A stretch of DNA of 64,000 nucleotides from Sphingomonas sanguinis. Lineage in GTDB: Bacteria; Pseudomonadota; Alphaproteobacteria; Sphingomonadales; Sphingomonadaceae. The position numbers were made by a program, and so were the translations under genes. Numbering within the stretch: the first letter of the stretch is position 1; the number at the start of each line of letters is the position of its first letter. This document shows positions 16,731 through 25,328 of the stretch, in pieces. The notes under the pieces were generated by a model that was not told where the DNA came from, searched no databases, and saw nothing but the letters and a program-made list of their open reading frames with translations. Location: contig NZ_CP079203.1 of the NCBI RefSeq assembly GCF_019297835.1, positions 2,205,001-2,269,000 on the forward strand, in the 5' to 3' direction.

Positions 16731-16837
16731 CCCCTTCTTCCCCTCCCGTCCTTCCGGCCGTCTGCCCTGCCCGCCTCTCTGGCGAAGCGGGTCCGGCTGG
16801 GCTAAGCGCCACAGCCTGTCTTGCCGGAGTTATCGCC

Positions 16838-17773
16838 ATGCGGTTCGCGATCGTCAAATGTCATGGATCGGGCAACGATTTCCCGATGATCGATGCGCGT
16901 GACCTTTCGCTGGGCGAGGCCGAATGGGCGGGCGTCGCGCGGGCGCTGGCCGACCGGCGCGGGCCGGTGGGCGGCGACGGCCTGTTGCTGCTGGTCCCCG
17001 GCGACGCGCGCGCGGCGTTCGGCATGGTGATGCGCAACAGCGACGGCAGCGAGGCGGAAACCTGCCTCAACGGCGTGCGCTGCGTCGCGCGCGCGGGGTT
17101 CGAGGCGCTGGGGATCGAGGAGGCCACCGTCCGGTTGAAGACCTCGCACGCCGATGCGGTGCATGACGCGGATTTGGCGCCCGGCGTCTATACGGTGCGC
17201 GAAACCGCCGGTCCCGCCGGCCTGTCCACCGCCGCCTGGCCGATCCACGGCGCCCCCGAGCGGCTGGTCGAGGCGGTGCTGCCGATGCTCGACGCCGACA
17301 AGCGCTTTACCGCCGTCACCATGCCCAATCCGCACCTCGTCCATTTCGTCGAGGCCGTGGACGAAGCCGAACTCGTCCGGCTGGGCGAAATCTGCGAGGC
17401 CGCACCCGACTGGCTGCCCCACCGCGCCAACGTGTCTTTCGTCGAGGTGCGCGGGGAGTCGCTGTTCGTCCGTACCTTCGAGCGCGGGGTCGGACTGACC
17501 GACAGTTGCGGCAGCGCGATGGCGGCGTCGACCTATGCGGCCTGCCTGACGGGGCGAATCGCCTGGGACAGACCGACAGTGGTGTTCAACCGCGGCGGCC
17601 TGGTCCGTGCCTTTGCGGGGCAGGACGGGATGGTCACGCTGTCGGGCAATGCGACCTACGAATGGGCGGGTTCGGTAGAGGTCGACCTGACGACCGAAAC
17701 GGCGAGCGATCTGGTGGTGGAACGGCACTTCCCCGACGAGATCGCCGCCTGGGATGCCGCCAAGCGGGGGTGA
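16838..17773 (+). CDS. dapF: DapF-family amino-acid epimerase (diaminopimelate epimerase)
   Basis: A 311-residue protein. The two catalytic cysteines are visible: Cys76 in DGSEAETCLNGVRC and Cys224 in TDSCGSAM. The substrate-binding residues of DapF also stand: GSGNDF (Asn13), MPNPH, NVSF and FERGVG. DapF converts LL- to meso-diaminopimelate for lysine and peptidoglycan. The motif after the first Cys is LNG where standard DapF has GNG, and after the second Cys it is GSAM instead of GTGA. This is therefore a diverged form, either the housekeeping enzyme of this clade or a paralogue with another substrate. A repeat region follows directly. Confidence 0.82.
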   Translation: MRFAIVKCHGSGNDFPMIDARDLSLGEAEWAGVARALADRRGPVGGDGLLLLVPGDARAAFGMVMRNSDGSEAETCLNGVRCVARAGFEALGIEEATVRLKTSHADAVHDADLAPGVYTVRETAGPAGLSTAAWPIHGAPERLVEAVLPMLDADKRFTAVTMPNPHLVHFVEAVDEAELVRLGEICEAAPDWLPHRANVSFVEVRGESLFVRTFERGVGLTDSCGSAMAASTYAACLTGRIAWDRPTVVFNRGGLVRAFAGQDGMVTLSGNATYEWAGSVEVDLTTETASDLVVERHFPDEIAAWDAAKRG

Positions 17774-17805
17774 TCCTGTCGTCTGCGGCGAGGGGTGGAA
17801 CGTGC

Positions 17806-18005
17806 GCTTCGATTTCGCTCAGCGTGAACGGAGGTGGAGTTGTACGGCTCCCCAACCTGCCCTCCGCGCAAACCGAGCGAGGAAGCGGCCACCCGCCTCA
17901 TCACCCCAAACCCCGTTCAGCCTGAGCGAAGTCGAAGGCCACGGGACTAACCTAGCCGCAAGCGCCGGGCGTGCACTTCGACTTCGCTCAGTGCGAACGG
18001 AGGTG
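17806..18005. repeat. T-family repeats, three arms
   Basis: Three copies of the 28-base T arm: 17807-17834 and 17975-18003 in the CTTCGACTTCGCTCAG orientation (both slightly diverged) and 17914-17940 in the inverse GTTCAGCCTGAGCGAAG orientation. They occupy most of the 289-base gap between dapF and the DUF2236 gene. Transcripts would fold into strong stem-loops. Confidence 0.85.
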
Positions 18006-18062
18006 GGGACTAAGAACGTCCAACAGTCCGCAACACCCCGCCGCGCGGCGCATTCACCATTC

Positions 18063-18887
18063 ATGCTTCCCGTCCGCCGCCAGATCGCCGACCAGATACG
18101 CGACGTGGTGGGCAGCCGCGATCTCGACCTGACCCGGCCGCCGGGCGATGACGGATTGTTCGGTCCCGGCTCCGCGACATGGGCCGTACACGGCGATTTC
18201 ACCGCGATGATGGCGGGCGGGATCGCTTCGCTGCTGATCCAGATGCTGCATCCCGCCGCGCTCGCGGGCGTATGGGACCATAGCGATTTCCGCCGCGACA
18301 TGGCCGGGCGGCTGCGGCGGACGGCGGGGTTCATCTCGGTCACCACGTACGGCGCGACCGAGGCGGCCGAGCGGATGATCGCGCGCGTGCGGGCAGTGCA
18401 TGACCGGGTCGGCGGCACCCTGCCCGACGGCACGCCCTATTCGGCGAACGACCCGCATCTGCTGACCTTCGTCCATGCCGCCGAGGTCGACAGCTTCTTG
18501 CGCGCGCACCGCACCTATCGCGATCCCGATTTTTCCGATGCCGAAGCGGATCGCTATCTCGCCGAAATGGCGGGGATCGCCCGGCGGCTGGGCGCCGAGC
18601 AGGTGCCCGAGAACCGGCGCGAACTGGCGCGCTTCCTCGATTCGATCCGCCCCGAACTGCGCGTCGATGCGCGGACGCGGGCGGTGGCCCGCACTCTCCT
18701 AAACCAGCCCGCGCCCAGCCCCGCGCTAGCGCCGGTCAGCAACTGGCTGACCCAGGCGGGGACCGCATTGCTGCCCGATTGGGCGGCGCGGCTGCACGGA
18801 CTGGACGGCTATGGCGCGGTCAGACCGGCGATCCGGGCGGGCACGCGGGGGTTGGGCGGCGCGATCCGCTGGGCGCTGGCGGGTTAG
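18063..18887 (+). CDS. DUF2236 / MpaB-like oxygenase family protein
   Basis: A 274-residue protein whose recognisable core is FGPGSATWAVHGDFTAMMAGGIASLL, QMLHPAALAGVWDHS and FVHAAEVDSFLRAH, matching DUF2236, the family related to the MpaB haem oxygenase and latex-clearing proteins. The His residues in HGD, HP and HAAE are candidate haem or metal ligands. No signal peptide is evident. The frame is open upstream, but ATG 18063 begins the conserved sequence after the T-repeat region. Its stop overlaps by 4 bases the stop region of the convergent MarR-like gene. Substrate unknown. Confidence 0.8.
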   Translation: MLPVRRQIADQIRDVVGSRDLDLTRPPGDDGLFGPGSATWAVHGDFTAMMAGGIASLLIQMLHPAALAGVWDHSDFRRDMAGRLRRTAGFISVTTYGATEAAERMIARVRAVHDRVGGTLPDGTPYSANDPHLLTFVHAAEVDSFLRAHRTYRDPDFSDAEADRYLAEMAGIARRLGAEQVPENRRELARFLDSIRPELRVDARTRAVARTLLNQPAPSPALAPVSNWLTQAGTALLPDWAARLHGLDGYGAVRPAIRAGTRGLGGAIRWALAG

Positions 18888-19804
18888 GAATTTTCCAGCC
18901 GCCGCAGCGCGTTCAGATAGCCGCGCATCCCCTCCAGCGCGCGCTCGGTCAGCACCATGAAGGCGCGGCGGCGGTCCAGCGGATCGGGCTGGCGCGCGAA
19001 CAGCCCCGCCTCGGTCATCTTGCCGATCCAGCGCAGCGCGGTCGTCGGCGCGACGGCAGCGGCGATGCACAGGCTCGACACCGACACGCGCACCCCCTCC
19101 AGATGCGCGGCATAAAGGTCGAGCAGCATGTCCCAGGCCGGTTCCTCGAACAGTCCGCCCTCGAAAAACCCGTCGCGCAGCCGCCGCGCGCGGATCATCC
19201 GGCGGATCAGCTCGGCGTCGCCCGGCTGGGCGCGCGGCGGGGCGGCGTGGAAACTCTGATGCCGATCGCTGACGCCGCCGTGCCGGTCCTCATCCTCCTG
19301 CACCGACAATTTCGCCAGCGCCTCGGCGATGCGCGCGACCTCGGCATTCAGCTTGCGCAGCCGTTCGGACTCACCCTCCCGCACATGGGCATGAAGCATG
19401 GTCGCACCGCTTTGGCTGGCCCCGGCCAGCGCCAGCGCGGCGACCAGTTCCAGCGCGCTGGCATCGCACAGCATCGCGACGCGCGGGCCGAGCAGCATCG
19501 CGGCAACCAGATCGATATCGCCCGTGACCATGCTGACGACGATGGGCAGATCGAGCGCGGTGGCGACCGCGTCGATCCGGGCGAGCGCGATCTCCATCAC
19601 CGCCGCCTCCGCGCCGTGGGTATCGATCAGCAGCAGCGGGCGCCCCGCCTGTTGCCCGATCTCCGCCGCCACTGCGGGCCAGAGGACGTGGCGCAGCACC
19701 CGTCCGCCCGCCTGCCGCACCAGATCGGCCGCCGCCTGGGCCAGCGCGGGCGCGCCGATCACCACGACCGCAAAGCCGGTGCCGTAACCATCCTGTTCGT
19801 CCAT
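18884..19804 (-). CDS. MarR-like winged-helix regulator with receiver-like N-terminal domain
   Basis: A 306-residue protein of two parts. The C-terminal ~110 residues (WDMLLDLYAAHLEGVRVSV..CIAAAVAPTTALRWIGKMTEAGL..PDPLDRRRAFMVLTE) are a MarR-type winged helix with the typical basic wing. The N-terminal ~150 residues look like an alpha/beta Rossmann or receiver-like fold (FAVVVIGAPAL, LLLIDTHGAEAA, VVSMVTGDIDLVAAMLLGP) without a complete phospho-acceptor set. A charged linker joins them. I do not know a characterised homologue. It ends convergently with the DUF2236 gene, overlapping by 4 bases. Confidence 0.72.
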   Translation of the reverse strand: MDEQDGYGTGFAVVVIGAPALAQAAADLVRQAGGRVLRHVLWPAVAAEIGQQAGRPLLLIDTHGAEAAVMEIALARIDAVATALDLPIVVSMVTGDIDLVAAMLLGPRVAMLCDASALELVAALALAGASQSGATMLHAHVREGESERLRKLNAEVARIAEALAKLSVQEDEDRHGGVSDRHQSFHAAPPRAQPGDAELIRRMIRARRLRDGFFEGGLFEEPAWDMLLDLYAAHLEGVRVSVSSLCIAAAVAPTTALRWIGKMTEAGLFARQPDPLDRRRAFMVLTERALEGMRGYLNALRRLENS

Positions 19805-19945
19805 GCCGCTCCCCTACCCGCCATAAGGCGGGCCCTTCGTCATGGTCGCACGGCCGCTAGGGGCGCGAGGCCCCCGCCCCTTCGCCCATGCACCGATGCG
19901 ACCCCGACCGACGTCCGGGAGTCGACGTCAGTCCGAATCGGACAC

Positions 19946-21484
19946 TCAGCCGAGTGCCTTGACGATCTCTTCGACCATCTTCTTCGCGTCCGCCAGCAGC
20001 ATCATCGTATTATCGCGATAAAATAGCTCGTTATCGACCCCAGCATAGCCGACGCCGCCCATCGAGCGCTTGATGAACAGCACCGTCTTGGCCTTTTCGA
20101 CGTCGAGCACCGGCATCCCGTAGATGGGCGAGGACTTGTCGGTCTTGGCCGCCGGGTTGGTTACATCGTTCGCGCCGATCACGAAGGCGACATCGGTCTG
20201 GGCGAATTCGGCGTTGATGTCCTCCAGCTCGAACACCTCGTCGTAAGGCACATTCGCCTCGGCGAGCAGGACGTTCATATGGCCGGGCATCCGGCCCGCG
20301 ACCGGATGGATGGCGTATTTGACGCGCACGCCTTCCTTCTTCAGCAAGTCGCCCATCTCGCGCAGGACGTGCTGCGCCTGCGCCACCGCCATGCCGTAGC
20401 CGGGGACGATGACGACCTGTTCGGCCTGGCTCATCAGGAAGGCCGCATCCTCAGCGCTGCCGCGCTTCCACGGGCGGTCGACCGCCGCGCCGCCGCCAGC
20501 GCCCCCCGCATCGCTCGCGCCGAAGCCGCCCGCGATCACGCTGATGAAGCTGCGGTTCATCGCCCGGCACATGATATAGGACAGGATCGCGCCCGAGCTG
20601 CCGACCAGCGCGCCGGTGATGATCATCGCGCTGTTGTGCAGGGTGAAGCCCATCGCGGCGGCCGCCCAGCCCGAATAGCTGTTCAGCATCGACACCACGA
20701 CCGGCATGTCCGCGCCGCCGATGGGGATGATCAGCAGGAAGCCGATGGCGAAGGACAATATGGTGATCGTCCAGAAGATCCACGGCGCCTGATCCCGCGT
20801 GAACATCGCCACCAGGATCACGATCGCACCCAGCAACCCCGCGTTCAGCGCGTGGCGACCGGGCAGCAGGATCGGCTTGCCCCCCATATTGCCGTTGAGT
20901 TTCAGGAAGGCGATCACCGAGCCTGAAAAGGTGATCGCGCCGATCGCGACACCCAGCGCCATCTCCACCCGGCTGACGACATGGATGCTGGCAAAGGGCT
21001 GTCCGATCATCGGCACCACCATATCGGCAATGTCGAAGGCGACCGGATTCAGAAAGGCGGCACAGGCGACCGCGACGGCGGCGAGACCGACGAGCGAGTG
21101 GAAGGCGGCAACCAGCTGCGGCATCGCGGTCATCGCGATACGGCGGGCGGTTGTGATGCCGATAGCCGCGCCCAGGCCGATCGCGGCGAGGATTTCGAAG
21201 GCCGTGACCAGATCGACGAAGTCACCGTCGAACGCCAAAGACGGGCCGTGCGCACCGCTCACGCCGCCTAGCGGAACATGGGTCACCAGCGTCGTCACCA
21301 TGGCGATCGCCATGCCGATCATGCCGAAGCGATTGCCCCGCTGGCTGGTCGTCGGGCTGGACAGCCCGCGCAGCGCCAGAATGAAGCACACCCCCGCTAC
21401 CAGATAGGCGAGCGAAACCCAGGGATTGGCGGCAACGGTCTCGACCGCAGGGGCGAGCGGCGCGGGCGGCACGGGGGCGATCAC
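19946..21484 (-). CDS. pntB: NAD(P) transhydrogenase subunit beta
   Basis: A 512-residue inner-membrane protein with about nine transmembrane helices (residues ~15-310) and a C-terminal NADP(H)-binding domain [49 protein letters not shown] and [13 protein letters not shown]. It couples proton re-entry to NADPH formation from NADH. The start is GTG 21484: AAGGAGAA sits at ideal distance and it overlaps the pntAB stop (GTGA). The ATG-less upstream frame is not coding. Last gene of the subunit IV - pntAA - DUF559 - pntAB - pntB operon. Confidence 0.95.
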   Translation of the reverse strand: MIAPVPPAPLAPAVETVAANPWVSLAYLVAGVCFILALRGLSSPTTSQRGNRFGMIGMAIAMVTTLVTHVPLGGVSGAHGPSLAFDGDFVDLVTAFEILAAIGLGAAIGITTARRIAMTAMPQLVAAFHSLVGLAAVAVACAAFLNPVAFDIADMVVPMIGQPFASIHVVSRVEMALGVAIGAITFSGSVIAFLKLNGNMGGKPILLPGRHALNAGLLGAIVILVAMFTRDQAPWIFWTITILSFAIGFLLIIPIGGADMPVVVSMLNSYSGWAAAAMGFTLHNSAMIITGALVGSSGAILSYIMCRAMNRSFISVIAGGFGASDAGGAGGGAAVDRPWKRGSAEDAAFLMSQAEQVVIVPGYGMAVAQAQHVLREMGDLLKKEGVRVKYAIHPVAGRMPGHMNVLLAEANVPYDEVFELEDINAEFAQTDVAFVIGANDVTNPAAKTDKSSPIYGMPVLDVEKAKTVLFIKRSMGGVGYAGVDNELFYRDNTMMLLADAKKMVEEIVKALG

Positions 21485-21780
21485 GAGCGCTTCTCCTTCT
21501 TGCGGTACATGGCGAGCATCCGCTGTGTCACCGCAAAGCCGCCGAAGATGTTGATGCTGGCCAGCACCACCGCGCCCAGCCCCAGCCATTTGGCCACGCC
21601 CGATCCCGTCGCGCCGGAAGACGCGGCGGCGGCGATCAGCGCGCCGACGATGATGACCGAGGAGATGGCGTTGGTGACCGCCATCAACGGCGTATGCAGC
21701 GCGGGCGTCACCGACCAGACGACATAATAACCGACGAAACACGCCAGCACGAAGATCGACAGGATCGCTATGAAGTCCAT
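21481..21780 (-). CDS. pntAB: NAD(P) transhydrogenase subunit alpha, membrane part
   Basis: A 99-residue protein made of about three transmembrane helices ([53 protein letters not shown]) ending [13 protein letters not shown]. This is domain II alpha of the proton-translocating transhydrogenase, a separate gene in alphaproteobacteria. It should follow pntAA directly. Here it is separated from it by a 470-base insert carrying repeat halves and a DUF559 gene. Confidence 0.93.
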   Translation of the reverse strand: MDFIAILSIFVLACFVGYYVVWSVTPALHTPLMAVTNAISSVIIVGALIAAAASSGATGSGVAKWLGLGAVVLASINIFGGFAVTQRMLAMYRKKEKRS

Positions 21781-21782
21781 AC

Positions 21783-22253
21783 TTAATCCTCCCCGGTACG
21801 GGGAGGGGGACCGCTCGCCGAAGGCGAGTGGTGGAGGGGGGCCGCCGCCAGCGAGACGATCGAAGCGGCCACCGCCTCGGCATCGCGTAGGATATCGGCG
21901 GCTCCGATCCGCATGACCCTGTACCCGTTTTCGTTCAAATATCGGTCGCGCGCCGTGTCGCGAATAGGCCGTGCCTCGACGCCATGTATGGCGCCGTCGA
22001 CTTCGACGATCAGGCGCGCTTTCGAGCAATAAAAATCGGCAACGTAACATCCGACAGGATGCTGTCGCCGGAATCGTAAACCGCCGGGCGCACCGCGTAG
22101 CTCACCGCGTAGCTGTTGCCAAAGAAGCACTTCCGGCAGCGTCATCATCCGTCTCAATTTGCGCGCCAGCGATACTTCGGGCCGAGGCATTTGCCGCACG
22201 CCCCCTCCACCGGCTTCGCCGGTCCCCCTCCCCGTTCCGGGGAGGATTGTCAT
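21783..22253 (-). CDS. DUF559 domain PD-(D/E)XK-like endonuclease, ends encoded by repeat halves
   Basis: A 156-residue frame from ATG 22253, or 135 residues from ATG 22190 ([14 protein letters not shown]), which is where the domain begins. The DUF559 domain reads [20 protein letters not shown], then [28 protein letters not shown] with the Asp and Glu-X-Asp of a PD-(D/E)XK nuclease core, and GYRVMRI. DUF559 proteins relate to very-short-patch-repair-type endonucleases; no activity is proven for this group. The upstream ATG overlaps the pntAA stop (ATGA). Both termini are translated from R-repeat halves ([10 protein letters not shown]... and ...GPPPRTGED). It sits inside the pnt operon, which suggests insertion. 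Confidence 0.82.
   Translation of the reverse strand: MTILPGTGRGTGEAGGGGVRQMPRPEVSLARKLRRMMTLPEVLLWQQLRGELRGAPGGLRFRRQHPVGCYVADFYCSKARLIVEVDGAIHGVEARPIRDTARDRYLNENGYRVMRIGAADILRDAEAVAASIVSLAAAPLHHSPSASGPPPRTGED
21787..22246. mobile_element. Candidate element: DUF559 gene bracketed by inverted R half-repeats
   Basis: The left half (21787-21840) and right half (22201-22246) are facing copies of the same half-element. Each has CCTCCCC..GGGGAGGGGGACC, a variable hairpin, then GTGGAGGGGG. Elsewhere in the window the two halves are separated by only about 20-35 bases; here they hold the ~360-base nuclease core. It interrupts the otherwise contiguous pntAA-pntAB pair. I see no target-site duplication or transposase, so mobility is an inference. 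Confidence 0.45.
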
Positions 22254-23377
22254 GCTGAAAGCCTCGGGTTCACCACCTGTCCACCCTGCGTCAGCCGGAT
22301 CGCATCGCCGATCTCGGCGTCGAGCACCGGCCGCCCGGCCTCCTTGTCCCAGAAGGCCGCGAGGAAATTGTGCAAATTGCGTGCGAACAACGCCGAGGCG
22401 TCCGCCGCCAACCGGCTGGGCATGTTGCGGTGGCCGATGATCCTGACGCCGTGCCGCTCGACCACCTCGCCCGCCACCGCACCCTCGACATTGCCGCCCG
22501 CCTCGACCGCCAGGTCGACGATCACGCTGCCGGGCCGCATCGTCGCGATCTGCGCATCGGTGACGAGGCGGGGCGCGGGGCGGCCGGGGATCAGCGCGGT
22601 GGTGATGACGATATCCTGTTTGGCGATATGCCCGGCGACCAGTTCGGCTTGCGCGCGGCGATATTCCTCGCTCGTCTCGCCCGCATAGCCGCCGGTGCCC
22701 TCGCCCTCGATCCCCGCCACGCCCTCGACGAAGATCGGCTTGGCCCCCAGCGACTGGATCTGTTCGCGGGTGGCCGAGCGGACATCGGTGGCCGACACCT
22801 GCGCCCCCAGTCGCCGCGCGGTCGCGATCGCCTGCAACCCCGCGACGCCCACGCCCATGACGAAGACGCGCGCGGCGGGAATCGTGCCCGCCGCGGTCAT
22901 CATCATCGGAAAGGCGCGACCATAGGCGCTCGCCGCCTCCAGCACCGCCTTATACCCCGCCAGATTGGACTGGGACGACAGGATGTCCATCGACTGGGCG
23001 CGGGTGATGCGCGGCATCCAGTCCATCGCCAGCGCCTCCAGCCCCGCCGCCGCATAGGCCGACACCGTCTCGGCGCGACGGAACGGATCGAACGCCGCGA
23101 CGACCCACGCACCGGGCGCGGCACCCGCCAGCGTCGCGGGGTCGGGTGCCTGCACCGCCAGCACGATCGCGGCGCCCGTCAGCATCTCTGCGCGTTCGCC
23201 GACCTCGCCCCCTGCCTGTTCGTAATCGCTGTCGGCGATGCCCGCCGCCATGCCAGCGCCCCGCTCCACCGCCAGCGTCGCGCCCAGCGCGGTCAGCTTC
23301 CGGACGGTTTCCGGCGTAGCAGCGACCCGCGCCTCGTCGGGGGCGGTTTCGCGCAGGACCGCGATGCGCAAGGCCAT
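22250..23377 (-). CDS. pntAA: NAD(P) transhydrogenase subunit alpha, NAD-binding part
   Basis: A 375-residue soluble domain I of the proton-translocating transhydrogenase. It opens with MALRIAVLRETAPDEARVAATPE, as in alanine dehydrogenase relatives. The Rossmann motif VFVMGVGVAGLQAIATARRLGA is followed by TDVRSATREQ, with the NAD-adenosine acidic residue, and GGNVEGAV near the end. It binds NAD(H) at the cytoplasmic face and passes hydride to PntB domain III. The aa3 subunit IV gene ends 4 bases upstream and the DUF559 frame overlaps its stop. Confidence 0.95.
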   Translation of the reverse strand: MALRIAVLRETAPDEARVAATPETVRKLTALGATLAVERGAGMAAGIADSDYEQAGGEVGERAEMLTGAAIVLAVQAPDPATLAGAAPGAWVVAAFDPFRRAETVSAYAAAGLEALAMDWMPRITRAQSMDILSSQSNLAGYKAVLEAASAYGRAFPMMMTAAGTIPAARVFVMGVGVAGLQAIATARRLGAQVSATDVRSATREQIQSLGAKPIFVEGVAGIEGEGTGGYAGETSEEYRRAQAELVAGHIAKQDIVITTALIPGRPAPRLVTDAQIATMRPGSVIVDLAVEAGGNVEGAVAGEVVERHGVRIIGHRNMPSRLAADASALFARNLHNFLAAFWDKEAGRPVLDAEIGDAIRLTQGGQVVNPRLSA

Positions 23378-23381
23378 GGGA

Positions 23382-23516
23382 TCAGGCGATCAGCCAGAGG
23401 ACGATCGCCACCAGGATGGCAGCGACGACGGCGCCCCATTTGAGCATCCCGATCATCAGGTCATAGGTGGCGACATGCGCCTTCATCTCGCCGGTGCCGG
23501 TGTCGTTGGCCGCCAT
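23382..23516 (-). CDS. aa3-type cytochrome c oxidase subunit IV (small)
   Basis: A 44-residue protein: a short hydrophilic N-terminus (MAANDTGTGEMKAHVATYD) and one transmembrane helix (LKWGAVVAAILVAIVLWLIA). This is the shape and sequence style of the alphaproteobacterial aa3-type oxidase subunit IV. GGAGGTGAGGATC precedes ATG 23516, a clear ribosome site that rules out the longer frame starting at 23585. It is the first gene of the pnt operon, a position this small gene commonly occupies in the class. Confidence 0.85.
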   Translation of the reverse strand: MAANDTGTGEMKAHVATYDLMIGMLKWGAVVAAILVAIVLWLIA

Positions 23517-23764
23517 GATCCTCACCTCCGCTATGGTCCTGCCACGATCGAGCGCGCCGCATGAACCTGTCCGAAGAATATTCACCGGCGCACCGGGATC
23601 AACCCCGAAACGACCCGCCGGGTCCGTGCAATGTCCGGGACGTGCGAATGAATCTCGATCGTGATGCGGCGCGCTGCCAAGCCGTAAAAGGGATTGTCCC
23701 GAATTAACGCAGATTTTAACAAAGTTGCGCTATAGAGTCTCCAACTGGGGCAACAGGACAAGTT

Positions 23765-25186
23765 ATGACGCGCAACGGCCAACGTTTGCTGCTGCTGATC
23801 GACGATGAGCCGGCACAGCAACGCCTGATCGCGGCGCTGGCGCAGCGGGGCGGCTGGCGAACCCTGTTCGCCACCGATGCAGACATGGCGGCTTCCGTCC
23901 TGGGTTCTGCGCAGGGGCGCGAACTGGACGCGGTCTTGATCGACCATTGGGCGCCCGGCGCCGATGCCACCGCGCTGATCGCCGATTGCCACGCGCTCCG
24001 CCCCGAACTGCCCATCCTGATGCTGACCGCCAACGACTCGGTGGCGCAGGCGGTCGCGGCGATCCGCGCGGGCGCCACCGACTTCCTGGTCAAGCCGCTG
24101 GCCCCGGAACGGCTGCTCGCTGCGCTGGAAGCCTGTGTCGCGGGCCAGACCAGCGGCGAGCTGCGCCCGCTGACCGAGAAGATTCCCGCCCTCCTCGCCT
24201 TTGACGAGATCGTCGGCGACGCCCCCGATTTCCGCGCCGCGCTGGCGGTCGCGGCCAAGGCCGCGCACACCCGCGCCGCCGTCCTGATCGAGGGCGAAGG
24301 GGGCGTCGGCAAGGAGTCGCTGGCCAAGGCGATCCACGCAGCCTCCCCGCGCGCCGAGCGGCCGATGATCCGCGTCAACTGCGCCGCGACGGCCACCAAC
24401 CTGCTCGACAGCATCATCTTCGGCCATGAGGAAGGCGCCTTTGCGGGCGCGTTCGAACGGCGCGTCGGCAAAATGGTGGAGGCGCACGGATCGACCCTGT
24501 TCCTCGACGAAGTGTCGGGGATGCCGCCCGAGACGCAGGGGCGGCTGCTCGACATGCTCCAGACCGGCACGATCCTGCCGCTGGGCGCTCGCCATGCGCG
24601 CGAGGTCGATGTCCGCATCATCGCGGCCAGCGACGTCCGCCTAGTCGAGGCGGTCGAGGCCGGGCGCTTCCGCGAAGACCTGTATTATCTGCTGAACGTC
24701 GTCCATGTCGCGGTGCCGCCGCTACGCGACCGGGCCGACGACATCGCCGCGCTGACCCATCATCTGCTGGAGCGGATCGCGCAGCAGCCGGGCCTGCGCG
24801 AACTCGACATCACCGACGACGCGCTCGACCTGCTGCGTCGCTACGACTGGCCGGGCAATGTCCGTCAGTTGCAGAACGCGCTCTTCCGCGCCGCCGTGCT
24901 GTGCGAGGGCGATGCCCTGACCACCGCCGATTTCCCGCAGATCGCCTCACTGGGCGATCGCCCCTCCGTCCCGACGAGCGCCGCGACGGGCAGCCCCAAT
25001 GGCGGGGTCAGCCTGTTCCGCCCCGACGGCCATCTCCGCCCGCTGGAAGAGATCGAGGCCGATGTCATCCGCCTCGCCATCGGCCATTATCGCGGCCGCA
25101 TGACCGAAGTCGCGCGGCGGCTGGGGATCGGCCGGTCGACGCTGTACCGCAAGCTCGGCGAACTGGGCATCGACAACGCGGCTTGA
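23765..25186 (+). CDS. NtrC-family response regulator with altered sigma-54 loop
   Basis: A 473-residue protein. The receiver domain (about 1-125) has Asp60 in DAVLIDHW and Lys in FLVKPLAP. The AAA+ domain (about 145-375) has Walker A GEGGVGKES near 176-184, Walker B TLFLDEV and the arginine-finger region RFREDLYYLLNVV. A Fis-type helix-turn-helix closes it (MTEVARRLGIGRSTLYRKL). The sigma-54-contacting loop reads GAFAGA instead of GAFTGA (about residues 224-229). Since the Thr is the key contact in canonical activators, this protein may not activate sigma-54 promoters in the usual way. No kinase gene adjoins it. Confidence 0.88.
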   Translation: MTRNGQRLLLLIDDEPAQQRLIAALAQRGGWRTLFATDADMAASVLGSAQGRELDAVLIDHWAPGADATALIADCHALRPELPILMLTANDSVAQAVAAIRAGATDFLVKPLAPERLLAALEACVAGQTSGELRPLTEKIPALLAFDEIVGDAPDFRAALAVAAKAAHTRAAVLIEGEGGVGKESLAKAIHAASPRAERPMIRVNCAATATNLLDSIIFGHEEGAFAGAFERRVGKMVEAHGSTLFLDEVSGMPPETQGRLLDMLQTGTILPLGARHAREVDVRIIAASDVRLVEAVEAGRFREDLYYLLNVVHVAVPPLRDRADDIAALTHHLLERIAQQPGLRELDITDDALDLLRRYDWPGNVRQLQNALFRAAVLCEGDALTTADFPQIASLGDRPSVPTSAATGSPNGGVSLFRPDGHLRPLEEIEADVIRLAIGHYRGRMTEVARRLGIGRSTLYRKLGELGIDNAA

Positions 25187-25192
25187 AACATA

Positions 25193-25319
25193 TCCTCCCC
25201 GGTACGGGGAGGTGGCAGGCCGTCAGGCCTGACGGAGGGGGGCTTCCACGCAGGACATTCCTTGCGGCTCTCCCCCTCCACCAGCCTGCGGCTGGTCCCC
25301 CTCCCCGTACCGGGGAGGA
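25193..25319. repeat. R-family paired inverted repeat (copy 4)
   Basis: Facing halves: TCCTCCCCGGTACGGGGAGG with hairpin CAGGCCGTCAGGCCTG, and CCACCAGCCTGCGGCTGGT ending CCGTACCGGGGAGGA. The spacer is of the GCTTCCACGCAGG..TTGCGG class. It fills the gap between the convergent NtrC-like and bestrophin-like genes and could serve as a two-way terminator. Confidence 0.9.
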
Positions 25320-25328
25320 ATCAGGAAA

